A stretch of 46,315 nucleotides of DNA, taken from assembly GCA_005223125.1 (NCBI GenBank), contig NJBH01000006.1, forward strand, positions 1 to 46,315, written 5' to 3'. Positions 35,500 through 43,508 of this stretch are shown in pieces. Numbering within the stretch: the stretch's first letter is position 1; the number at the start of each line of letters is the position of its first letter. The stretch comes from Promethearchaeota archaeon Loki_b32 (GTDB taxonomy: Archaea > Asgardarchaeota > Lokiarchaeia > Sigyniarchaeales > SOKP01). The notes beneath the pieces are model-generated. The model made no database searches. It saw only the letters and a list, made by a program, of their open reading frames with translations, and was not told the DNA's origin. Both the position numbers and the translations under genes were made by a program.

Positions 35500-35712
35500 A
35501 TTATAAAACAAATCTCAGAGTTATTAGATACTGGTTTATATGAAACTTTTACTCCAGATAAGTCTATGACAGTTGCAGATTTATTAAGAGAACTTAATTT
35601 GGAAGATAAGTATTTTGGTATCCTTGTAAATGGAAAAAAAGCAACACCAGAAACCAAAATTGGAACAGAGGATTCCATTATTATACTTCCACATATAGCG
35701 GGTGGATTTTAG
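35500..35712 (+). CDS. ThiS/MoaD-family ubiquitin-like protein ending GGF
   Basis: A 70-aa beta-grasp protein. The pattern MTVADLLRELNL ... FGILVNGKKATPETKIGTEDSIIILPHIAGG is that of ThiS/MoaD sulfur carriers, whose C-terminal Gly-Gly is adenylated and thiocarboxylated. Here one residue, Phe, follows the Gly-Gly (codons GGT GGA TTT TAG), so activation would need removal of the last residue, as for ubiquitin-like precursors. A GTG at 35494 opens the frame but is part of AGGTG, a probable Shine-Dalgarno; ATT 35500 or ATA 35503 follow it in frame and give a normal N-terminus. Candidate roles are thiamine, molybdopterin or tRNA sulfur transfer. Confidence 0.75.
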   Translation: MIKQISELLDTGLYETFTPDKSMTVADLLRELNLEDKYFGILVNGKKATPETKIGTEDSIIILPHIAGGF

Positions 35713-35720
35713 ATTAACAA

Positions 35721-35748
35721 ATCTTTTTTTTACTCTCTTTTTTAAATG
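35721..35748 (+). terminator. T-rich terminator after the ThiS-like gene
   Basis: An uninterrupted run of T and a second T run within 30 bases follow the stop codon. No hairpin is needed for archaeal termination. Confidence 0.4.
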
Positions 35749-35812
35749 GTTTCATTACTTCAATTTAATTCATAGTGATTATTAGGAATTGGAGTTCTTA
35801 AACTCAATTGTT

Positions 35813-35990
35813 TTAAAGATTGTTTTCAAAGAAACCACGCGTTATTTTAATAACTTGTTCAAGACATTCTTTTGAAGCCGTATAAAACGCATGAGGCTTA
35901 TCACGGAGTAATTTCGTGTTAAAAAGGTTAGGAAGGATTTTTTTCGCACGCTTTATAACGGATTTTCCCGGGAAAAGGATATCATTTTGA
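35813..35990 (-). pseudogene. 3' fragment of an unidentified gene
   Basis: A minus-strand frame with protein-like sequence ends at 35813: KILPNLFNTKLLRDKPHAFY continues to QVIKITRGFFENNL and stop. There is no plausible start; upstream it runs into sequence that codes better on the other strand. The stretch KPHAFYTASKECLEQVIK looks like paired helices, possibly HEPN-like, but this is too short to assign. It is probably the end of a gene whose 5' part was lost at a junction near 35960-35990. Confidence 0.4.
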
Positions 35991-36120
35991 AACGCCAGTT
36001 GATGGTAAAATAGAGAAATACGAAATATCTTGGAGATATTTACGACATGAAGTTTCTTATTTAGAACGTAATAGAAGAATTCCTAAAATTTTAGATATTA
36101 ATAACATCCCCCTCTTCTAA
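35959..36120 (+). pseudogene. 3' fragment of a second unidentified gene, head-to-head with the first
   Basis: A plus-strand frame opens after a stop at about 35956 and ends at 36118-36120. Its product (GYHFETPVDGKIEKYEISWR, then SYLERNRRIPKILDI) has a normal amino-acid balance, while the opposite frame over the same bases does not. It lacks a start codon. With the preceding fragment it marks a rearrangement scar: two genes, both missing their 5' ends, joined back to back around a CCCGGG. Confidence 0.35.
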
Positions 36121-36249
36121 AAATTTTTTTTCTTCAAGAAATAAAAAAAAGATAAGATTCGATAACAATCGCAGAACAAGGTCTTACTAATTACTACCTA
36201 CTACTTATTAAATATTATTATATTTTACTGATTTGTAACAAAAAGAAGC

Positions 36250-36504
36250 CTAATATCGAAAATCTCGAACTTGCGCAGGAGCGGCTTCAGTTACTACTAC
36301 CTTACTCGCAGCAGGGCCTTTATCACCTTGAGTGATCTCAAATTCTACTTTATCGCTTTCATGTAGGGTAGCAAATTCATCACCCTCCTTAACAATGGCA
36401 CTGTGATGAACGAATATATCTCCTTCTTCTTCAGTTGCTATAAATCCATAACCTTTACGGTTATCAAACCATTTAACTGTACCTTCGGTCAATTTTAAAA
36501 CCAA
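36250..36504 (-). CDS. Cold-shock-domain protein (CspA-like)
   Basis: An 84-aa single-stranded nucleic-acid-binding protein with a full cold-shock domain. [15 protein letters not shown] carries RNP1 (KGYGFI) and DIFVHHSAI carries RNP2; [19 protein letters not shown] completes the barrel. CSD proteins act as RNA chaperones and are common in bacteria but patchy in archaea, so acquisition by transfer is plausible. The tail ([12 protein letters not shown]) is specific to this protein. The codon choice is somewhat richer in G+C than that of its neighbours. ATG start; upstream sequence is AT-rich and could hold its promoter. Confidence 0.92.
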   Translation of the reverse strand: MVLKLTEGTVKWFDNRKGYGFIATEEEGDIFVHHSAIVKEGDEFATLHESDKVEFEITQGDKGPAASKVVVTEAAPAQVRDFRY

Positions 36505-36722
36505 TTTTTACATAAATTAAATTTTTTTATCAGTTCGTATTGAACTATTTAAGAAAATGAATGATGTTGTAAATATGTTATGTATTTCCAATGATTTATT
36601 GAAAAATTCATAGTGTTTATTTGATTTAAAAAATATAATCCAAAGGTCTTGTAGAATCTTAACCAAAATTAATCCCCTATTTAGATTTATAATATATATT
36701 ATGATTTCGTTCTAAAAAACTG

Positions 36723-37703
36723 TTACTTTAATGTAATTCGTAATAGATCTTTAGCTATTATAGTGTTAGGGAATATTTCTTTAGCTTCTTCTAGTAACAT
36801 TAAGGCATTTTCTTGATATCGTGCTGAAATATGAGTAAGAATCAATTGTTTTGCATTCATTTTTTTTGCATCTGTTGCTGCATCAACCGATGTAGAATGT
36901 TTCTTCTCCTCAGCAATTTCTGCAAGTGCTTTTGCGAACGTTGCCTCATGTATTAAAATATCTGAATTTATTCCTAAATTTATTAATGAATCACTAGGTT
37001 TTAAATCTCCTGAGTAGGTAATTTTTCTTCCTGGTTGTTTGGCACCAACAATTCCTTCCTTAACAGGATCAATAGTTGTTCCATTGAAATCAATGATTTG
37101 TCCTTCTTGTAGTTTTTTCCACAGATGACCTTCAGGAATACATAATTCTCTAGCACGGTCAGGATTGAATTTACCATATCGTGATTTTTCAATGAAAGCA
37201 TATGCGAAGGTGATGACAGAATGTTCTACTAGAGCATATTTTATTGAAAAGTATTTCGTATCTAACACTATGTTATTATTCATCTGGATTGTCTTCTTTG
37301 GTGTTTCAGAATCTAATCCTTCATACTCAATTAATTCTTGCGATTGATGATCGATTTCTATGATTTTAATATGATATTTAGCTTTCAATCCAAGAATTTT
37401 CTTATGGAGAAATAAATAAAGAAAGAGATTTCGGGGTCCAAAAATCATCATTGGTGCGGTTCTATCGTTTAAACTTAAACGAAATAAAAATCCAGGGAGG
37501 CCAATAATATGGTCTCCATGAAAATGAGATATAAATATTTTCATTGGTTTATTAAATTTTAATCCTGCTTCAGCAAATTTACGTTGGAAATCTTCTCCAC
37601 AATCAAAAAGGAAAATTTGATTTCTATATCTCAAAGCAATACTAGAGAGATTACGTTCTTTAATAGGAGTCGCTGCTGCGCTTCCTAATATAATTAGTTC
37701 CAT
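36723..37703 (-). CDS. rnz: Ribonuclease Z (tRNA 3' endonuclease)
   Basis: RNase Z trims the 3' trailer of precursor tRNA. The 326-aa protein is the short form. Metallo-beta-lactamase motif II is SHFHGDHIIGLPG (H60, H62, D64, H65), with MELIILGSAAATP at the N-terminus, LVEHSV, YSGDLKPS (metal Asp), HEATF and KKHSTSVDAA (phosphate and AxT-type region), and LTHISARY with the last metal His. All active-site residues are present. It lies 19 bases downstream of a coiled-coil gene on the same strand and is likely cotranscribed with it. Confidence 0.92.
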   Translation of the reverse strand: MELIILGSAAATPIKERNLSSIALRYRNQIFLFDCGEDFQRKFAEAGLKFNKPMKIFISHFHGDHIIGLPGFLFRLSLNDRTAPMMIFGPRNLFLYLFLHKKILGLKAKYHIKIIEIDHQSQELIEYEGLDSETPKKTIQMNNNIVLDTKYFSIKYALVEHSVITFAYAFIEKSRYGKFNPDRARELCIPEGHLWKKLQEGQIIDFNGTTIDPVKEGIVGAKQPGRKITYSGDLKPSDSLINLGINSDILIHEATFAKALAEIAEEKKHSTSVDAATDAKKMNAKQLILTHISARYQENALMLLEEAKEIFPNTIIAKDLLRITLK

Positions 37704-37722
37704 AGCCTGACGTATGATAAAT

Positions 37723-39054
37723 TTATTTTCGTAACTGAGAGAGCTCTAATCTTTGTTCACTATTTAGTTTTTCCAGATTATTGATTTTATTTTTAAGTTC
37801 TCTAACTCTCAATGCTAAGTTAGGATCTTCTTTCTTAGGTTGAACCCGAGTTTGGAAATTTAAGCTGTCCAATTGACGTTGTAAATCACTGATTTTTTGA
37901 TCCTTTACTTTTACATCATTTTCTAAATGTCGATATTTTCTTTTTATCTGTACTGCCTCGTTTTTAATTGTTTCAATTTCTCCTTCTTTTGTTTCTAGTT
38001 GTTTTTGAAGAAATATTGCCATCTCTCTTTGCATCTTTAATTTACCTTCTAGCTCGTTTCGGTTTTCACTTGGTTCTGGTGATTTTGTCATTTGATCTTT
38101 CTTAATTTGTTCTTGAAGCGATTTTATTTGTAATTTAGCTCTATTTAATTTATTTTGTAAATCTTCTTTTAATCTTTTAATCATTTCACTAGAAGTAGCA
38201 TCATTTTGTTCAAAACTAGCTGCAATTTCGTTTTTTTGTAAAGAAATAAGATCTTTCTTTAATTCTTCAATTTCTTTATCCTTTATTCCAAGTAAGTCAT
38301 TTAACTCATTAATTTCTTTTTTAAAATCTTGTACTTTCGTAAGTTCTTTATTTTCCTTTTTACTTCTTTTTACTGCCTTCTCATGTTTTTGTTTTAATTC
38401 AGATATTTTTCTTTTAGATTTATTTAATTGTTGTTGGAGATCTTCTATTAATTTTTTCGCAATTGAATCACCTTTGTTATCATCAGAAGCAGTGCTAAAA
38501 TCTTTTATCTTTTGATTTAATTCAAAGATCTCTGACTTAAGACCTTGAATTTCTTCTTCTTTTTTTTTTAATTTTTCATCAAAATCTTCGCTAGCGCCTT
38601 TATAAGCTCTTAATTTCTTAATTAATGATTGTTGTTTGTTTATTTTTTCTTGTAAATCTTTTACTAACGCATTAAGAGGTGGTTTACTTCTTAAATCTTC
38701 GACTCTAATAACCTTTGATTCTTTACTTCTGGATTTTATTCTTTCTAATTTTTGCTGAAGTTGTACTTTCTCTTTTCTTAAAAAGCCCATACTATTTTTT
38801 AGAGTTCTAATTTGTTTATCTTTTGCATCGAGCTCAATAGCCATTTTTGAGTCTTCTGCTTGCTTCTTTTTACTTTTCTTTTTTGAGTCTTCTTCTGGGA
38901 TAAGAGCTTCTAATCTCATAATAGTTTCTTCGAGGTCTTCAATTTTATCAAGTAAATTATGAATTTCAGTATCTTTTTTCATAATTTCTGTTTCTAGAAC
39001 CTTGATATGTGTTTCTAGAACCTTGACACGAGTTTTTAATGTATCATCAGACAT
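37723..39054 (-). CDS. Long coiled-coil protein
   Basis: A 443-aa protein that is almost entirely heptad-repeat coiled coil from residue 1, rich in Lys, Glu, Gln and Leu, with breaks at about residues 58-70 (EDSKKKSKKKQAEDSK), 190-200 and 320-330. No globular domain, P-loop or membrane segment is visible, so it is neither an SMC nor a Rad50. It probably acts as a structural or tethering element. Its gene precedes rnz closely. Similarity to tropomyosin or myosin tails would be expected from composition alone and should not be read as homology. Confidence 0.75.
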   Translation of the reverse strand: MSDDTLKTRVKVLETHIKVLETEIMKKDTEIHNLLDKIEDLEETIMRLEALIPEEDSKKKSKKKQAEDSKMAIELDAKDKQIRTLKNSMGFLRKEKVQLQQKLERIKSRSKESKVIRVEDLRSKPPLNALVKDLQEKINKQQSLIKKLRAYKGASEDFDEKLKKKEEEIQGLKSEIFELNQKIKDFSTASDDNKGDSIAKKLIEDLQQQLNKSKRKISELKQKHEKAVKRSKKENKELTKVQDFKKEINELNDLLGIKDKEIEELKKDLISLQKNEIAASFEQNDATSSEMIKRLKEDLQNKLNRAKLQIKSLQEQIKKDQMTKSPEPSENRNELEGKLKMQREMAIFLQKQLETKEGEIETIKNEAVQIKRKYRHLENDVKVKDQKISDLQRQLDSLNFQTRVQPKKEDPNLALRVRELKNKINNLEKLNSEQRLELSQLRK

Positions 39055-39159
39055 TAAGAAGAATCACCTTTATATTAGTATAATACAATTTCAAAAATTA
39101 AAATTTAACTTATTAATATCTTTCCCATCTTTTTTCTAAATAATATTTTAATAAAAATC

Positions 39160-41070
39160 TTAATACATACTAAAATCTTTTATTGAAAAATTATTGATTT
39201 TCTTGAGTAATGGGAAGAGGCTCAAAAAATTAAAAATAATAAATATAAAAAATAAAAATAAAAACAAAACAAATGGAATATATAAAGGAGGCAAATAAAC
39301 TCGATCGAAAAGAAATAAAGAATTAATAATCATTCCTATTGCTAAACTTAAGAGTAAAGAGGGCATTAAAACAAAGGTTGACTCTAGGAAAAGAATCTTC
39401 TTTATAGATTTAGTTTTTGAACCTATGGCACGCATAATTAAAAAATCCTTCGCTTTCTCCATTATTCCTGCCTTTTGGTAATTATATAATGAAAAAATAG
39501 CAATTATAGAGATTATAATCATTAATAACATAGGATAGATAGATAAATTACCTAAATATTCCATATTATCTTGAAAGATATTATCTAATCTTAAATGTGT
39601 GAAATTTTCTCCAATTTTTTGAGTAATATTATCAAGTTCATCTTTTATCCCATTATACGCTCCAGAACTTAGCTTTAGCATTATAATATTAACCTCTTCA
39701 TTTGTAAGGTTTAAAATCTTCCTAGATTCTTCAATGCTTAGATAACCAGCCCATCCAGAATAAAAACTATCAATTATTACACCGGAAACATGAAATCTCC
39801 TATTAAAAGTAGTAAGTTCTAAACTTTGATCTAAAGCATATTCAAAAAAGTTATAAGCTAGTCCATCTCCAATAGTCATATTATCATAGGCATCCACTTC
39901 AGTAAAGAATCTTCCTTCGATCTCAAAATTTTGAATTAAATTTTCAGGATTGACTCCGATAATAGGGATAATACCTTTTCGATTTTGTCCGACAACAGTA
40001 TATGTACCATCACCAGAAATATGAATGCCTGGAATTTCTTCAACATTATAAAAATTTATTATACGTTCATCAATTTTTTCGATTTCTTCAATGTTATATA
40101 ATTCATTCATATCACTTAAGTTGAAAAGATAATGTGATTCTGTAAAATTTATGTTCTTCTCATCAATTAAAATAGTAGGATCAGAAAACATCTTATACAT
40201 TAAGGAGTAATTGGATACTACATCTTGATGTCCAATAATTACAATGTTTTCACTTTGGGATTTATGAATCCATTCTTGAGATGATATTCGTAGAACTAAT
40301 GCACCTAAACCTAATGTGAAGATCATCAATCCAATTATAGAGAATAAAATTAAATACCTCTTAAATTCGCCTGTTTTTCTCAATGTATTGACAGTAGCAA
40401 TTTTAAAATTAATTCCAATTGAAGTCAACCATCTTGGTACTAATTTTAATCGCTTAGAAGCATCATAGTTATAAGGAATATCCTTTGAGAAAGAACTTAT
40501 AATTTTCTGTTTTCCAATTTTTCGAATTGTATAACCAGTTATTAAAAAAATCCCAAATATACATGAGAAAAACAATATAGGCGTATACACTAAATCAATT
40601 ACCAATATAATTGGAAAATTAAAAATATTCATGATCCAGGCGAAAATTCCAAATATTATCAAACCCAAAACTAATCCTAATAGAAAACCAATAAAAAATA
40701 GTATGTAAGCTTCCAATAGATAAAAACTATATAATTTACGGGGGAGTGTACCTAAAGATTTCATAATGGCTATATCTCTTTTTTTAGAAATAACCAATGT
40801 AGTTGTAACAGAAAGAATTATAACAATCGCTAAAGAAAGAAATAAAATTTGAATTAAATTATTAAATTCTTTATAGATAAGATTGATTCCTCCAGAGAAA
40901 TAATATATATTTGTATATGTAGTTTGAGTAAGTATATTTATACCTAATGATGATGTGAAATATATTAAGAACTCTGTAAATGCGATTATTATTATAATTA
41001 TTAATAAAAATGGAAAATTAGAATGCCTTTTTCTGTAAAAATCTTTTAACGCAAAATCAAACGATGACAT
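39160..41070 (-). CDS. ABC exporter permease, MacB/FtsX type
   Basis: A 636-aa permease with two FtsX-like halves. A first membrane helix (about residues 20-42) is followed by three helices with VISKKRDIAIMKSLGTLPRKL, the cytoplasmic motif of FtsX domains. After another membrane helix (about 237-260) comes a large extracellular domain (about 265-505), then three more helices with EKAKDFLIMRAIGSKTKSIKK repeating the motif. The partner ATPase gene lies 15 bases upstream. Such systems move lipoproteins, peptides or lipids across or out of the membrane, or transmit mechanical signals. The substrate is unknown. Confidence 0.85.
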   Translation of the reverse strand: MSSFDFALKDFYRKRHSNFPFLLIIIIIIAFTEFLIYFTSSLGINILTQTTYTNIYYFSGGINLIYKEFNNLIQILFLSLAIVIILSVTTTLVISKKRDIAIMKSLGTLPRKLYSFYLLEAYILFFIGFLLGLVLGLIIFGIFAWIMNIFNFPIILVIDLVYTPILFFSCIFGIFLITGYTIRKIGKQKIISSFSKDIPYNYDASKRLKLVPRWLTSIGINFKIATVNTLRKTGEFKRYLILFSIIGLMIFTLGLGALVLRISSQEWIHKSQSENIVIIGHQDVVSNYSLMYKMFSDPTILIDEKNINFTESHYLFNLSDMNELYNIEEIEKIDERIINFYNVEEIPGIHISGDGTYTVVGQNRKGIIPIIGVNPENLIQNFEIEGRFFTEVDAYDNMTIGDGLAYNFFEYALDQSLELTTFNRRFHVSGVIIDSFYSGWAGYLSIEESRKILNLTNEEVNIIMLKLSSGAYNGIKDELDNITQKIGENFTHLRLDNIFQDNMEYLGNLSIYPMLLMIIISIIAIFSLYNYQKAGIMEKAKDFLIMRAIGSKTKSIKKILFLESTFVLMPSLLLSLAIGMIINSLFLFDRVYLPPLYIPFVLFLFLFFIFIIFNFLSLFPLLKKINNFSIKDFSMY

Positions 41071-41085
41071 GACATATTTATTTTT

Positions 41086-41883
41086 CTAATTTTTAATATC
41101 ATTGATTATTTCTTCTTGTATTATTCTTCCATCCTCAAATGAAATAATTCTATCGGCTAAACTTATTATATAATCATCATGAGTAGCGATTATAATAGTT
41201 CTAATATTATTTTTTAATTCTTTAAAAAGATCTCTAATAAATTGACTAGTCTTCTTATCTAAATTTGCAGTTGGTTCATCAGCGATAATTAAAGGAGGAT
41301 CATTCGCTAATGCTCGTGCTATCGCTACTCTTTGCTGTTCTCCAGCAGATAATTGGAATGGTAAATGTTCTCTTCTATCACTAAGACCCATGTTTGCTAA
41401 TAATTTCATGGCGTGTTTCCTCTGATCTTTAAAATCCACTCCCGAAAGATTCATAGGAAACATAATGTTTTCCTCAGCAGTAAGAGTACTAATAAGATTG
41501 TAATTTTGAAATACAAATCCAGAATTTAATAATCTCCAAGTTGTTAATGATTCTTGTTCCATGTCTGAGATTTTCACACCAAAACTATATATAATTCCAC
41601 TGTTAGGTGTGTCTAATCCTCCTATTAAGTTTAGTAAAGATGTCTTACCTGCCCCACTAGGTCCCTTAATAACTAAAAATTCTCCATTATATATTGATAA
41701 TGATACATTATCCACTGCTCGAACAATATAATCTCCAATTTCAAAATCCTTAACTAAATCCTTACAATAAACTGCTGGTTTCTTTGTTAAATCTTTTAAT
41801 AAATCATTTTCTGATCTATCTTTATTATCTTCTAATGAACTTTTTCTCGTTTTATTGTCCGAAGAATTTTCTTTTTCTAGCAC
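41086..41883 (-). CDS. ABC transporter ATPase, MacB/LolD type
   Basis: The 265-aa ATPase partner of the FtsX-like permease. Walker A is GPSGAGKTS, the Q-loop SGFVFQNYNLIST, the signature LSAGEQQRVAIARAL, Walker B LIIADEPTANLD, and the switch His ATHDD. This is the MacB/LolD/FtsE subfamily. A ~35-residue charged N-terminal extension (EKENSSDNKTRKSSLEDNKD) is not typical and may be a flexible anchor. The start is GTG at 41883. Confidence 0.9.
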   Translation of the reverse strand: MLEKENSSDNKTRKSSLEDNKDRSENDLLKDLTKKPAVYCKDLVKDFEIGDYIVRAVDNVSLSIYNGEFLVIKGPSGAGKTSLLNLIGGLDTPNSGIIYSFGVKISDMEQESLTTWRLLNSGFVFQNYNLISTLTAEENIMFPMNLSGVDFKDQRKHAMKLLANMGLSDRREHLPFQLSAGEQQRVAIARALANDPPLIIADEPTANLDKKTSQFIRDLFKELKNNIRTIIIATHDDYIISLADRIISFEDGRIIQEEIINDIKN

Positions 41884-42379
41884 GATGTTTATAATTATTA
41901 TTTATTTAAATTTTTAGTGTTGATTGTAGCTACTTACGATAATATTATAAAAATCATTCAATGCAATATCAGAAATTTCTGAAAAACTTGTATAAAATTA
42001 TTTAGATATTAATTTTTATGGAACCTACAATTCTCCAAATTTTAGTTTGAACATAAATTAAGTTTAAATACTAAAGTATCATATTTATACTCTAGAGGGA
42101 AGAATGAGAAAATACAAATAATATCCCCTAATTTCCTAATTAAACACTATGGCATTCTGCTAAGTGGATTATAATGGTAACTAATAACTAAATTTTAAAC
42201 AAAATCTTGGACATATAAGGTTTTGATTTTTTCTCATCCTCCCTCACTCTCTTTTTCGTATTTTTATAAGTTTGTACTGTTATGTAGTTCTTATTTTTAT
42301 TAAAATAAGATTTAAAGGATAAATTTAATTTACTTAAATAACATTTTGCGATTAAATACATAACAAGAAGTAGATTTTA
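41884..42379. other. Intergenic region with promoter-like sequences and a palindrome
   Basis: No gene of credible length is seen. The perfect 14-bp palindrome TCAGAAATTTCTGA occupies 41969-41982, 86 bases upstream of the ABC ATPase gene, where an operator could sit. Near the other end, TTTACTTAAATAAC (about 42329-42342) is a TATA-like element some 40 bases before the corrinoid protein gene. Confidence 0.4.
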
Positions 42380-43015
42380 ATGGATTTTGAAAAATTAACA
42401 GAACTGGTAATTGAATTAGAAGTAGATGATATTGCTGACGCTGTGAAAGAAGCTTTAAATGAAGGTAAAGATGCTTTTGAAATATTAAATTCTCTAACAA
42501 AAGGTATGGATGAAGTTGGACGCCGTTATGAAGAAAAAGAATATTATTTAACAGAACTTGTATTGGCAGGAGAAACAATGAAGGAAGCTTTTAATGTTTT
42601 AAAGCCTGCGTTAGCTGCAGCAGGTAAAGCAGAAGATAGTGTGAAAATAATTCTAGCTACAGTTAAAGGAGATAATCATGATATAGGAAAGAACATTTTA
42701 GGTTCTCTTCTTTTAAGTTCTGGTTTTGAGCTTTATGACTTAGGGATGGATGTTGATGAAAATACAATAATTGAAAAAGTAAAGGAAACTGGAGCAGATA
42801 TTATCGCTTTGAGTACTTTACTAACTATGACAGTGGAACACATAAAAGTTGTTCATGAAGCTTTACAAGCAGCAGGACTACGTGATAAGGTTAAATTAAT
42901 TGTGGGAGGAGCTCCTTTAAATATGGAACTTGCAAAAAGACTTGGAGCTGATGATTTTGCTGATGATGCCGTTGATGGTGTAAGGCACATAAAGCGACTT
43001 TCTGGTATTGAATAA
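42380..43015 (+). CDS. Methyltransferase cognate corrinoid protein (MtaC/MtbC/MttC type)
   Basis: A cobamide-carrying protein that shuttles methyl groups between a substrate-specific methyltransferase and a second methyltransferase. The N-terminal helical cap (about 1-85, MDEVGRRYEEKEYYLTELVL) and the Rossmann-like B12 domain with D98-x-H100-x-x-G103 (GDNHDIGKNI, the lower-ligand His), ALSTLLTMT and VGGAPL are all present. The 211-aa length is standard. No methyltransferase gene adjoins it, so its substrate cannot be read from context; methanol, methylamines or methoxylated compounds are candidates. Regulation is unknown; a TATA-like element lies about 40 bases upstream. Confidence 0.9.
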   Translation: MDFEKLTELVIELEVDDIADAVKEALNEGKDAFEILNSLTKGMDEVGRRYEEKEYYLTELVLAGETMKEAFNVLKPALAAAGKAEDSVKIILATVKGDNHDIGKNILGSLLLSSGFELYDLGMDVDENTIIEKVKETGADIIALSTLLTMTVEHIKVVHEALQAAGLRDKVKLIVGGAPLNMELAKRLGADDFADDAVDGVRHIKRLSGIE

Positions 43016-43237
43016 GCCTTACAGATTGATTAAAATTTTTTTCTTTAATTTTGATTTTATACCATCTAAATTTAAAAGATTTATAATATATAAACCCCTT
43101 ATTCTAACTGTTTTATACGTTTTTCTTAGATTGTATTAATATTTATTAAATTATAATGAGAAGATTTATACTCTTTTTGAATCGTTTATATCTCAAGAAA
43201 TATGTTATGATAAAATCCTTTTTAGGAGGTTTTTAAA

Positions 43238-43492
43238 TTGAATAATAAACAAACTGAAGGATTTGAAATTGATAAAGAATTAGATACTCGTGGTTTATTT
43301 TGTCCCGAACCGTTATTTGAAGTGAGAAATTTAAGTGAAACTCTTAATGAAGGGCAATGTTTTAAAGTTATAGCTAATGATCCCGCTGCAGAAGAAGATC
43401 TTAAAAGATGGGCTAAAAGAACCGATACAAAGGTTGTAGAATTTAGTAAAGATGGTGATGATTTAATTTTTATTTTTAAGAAAACAAAATGA
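43238..43492 (+). CDS. TusA-like sulfur-carrier protein
   Basis: An 84-aa protein with the TusA/SirA signature LDTRGLFCPEPLFEVRN, in which the Cys of CPxP carries persulfide sulfur, followed by the two-layer fold (FKVIANDPAAEEDLKRWAKR). TusA relays sulfur from a cysteine desulfurase to acceptors in tRNA thiolation or cofactor synthesis. The TTG start is eight bases after a strong GGAGG. It is the first gene of a tight cluster: the IscS-like gene begins 16 bases after its stop and iscU overlaps the end of that. Confidence 0.85.
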   Translation: MNNKQTEGFEIDKELDTRGLFCPEPLFEVRNLSETLNEGQCFKVIANDPAAEEDLKRWAKRTDTKVVEFSKDGDDLIFIFKKTK

Positions 43493-43508
43493 ATAAGGTG
43501 GGAAAAAT

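Noticed and set aside
37723-39054. SMC, Rad50 or myosin-like homology of the coiled-coil protein
   Set aside because: No ATPase head or hinge; resemblance would come from heptad composition only.
42330-42578. 82-aa minus-strand frame opposite the corrinoid protein
   Set aside because: Shadow of a well-recognised gene.
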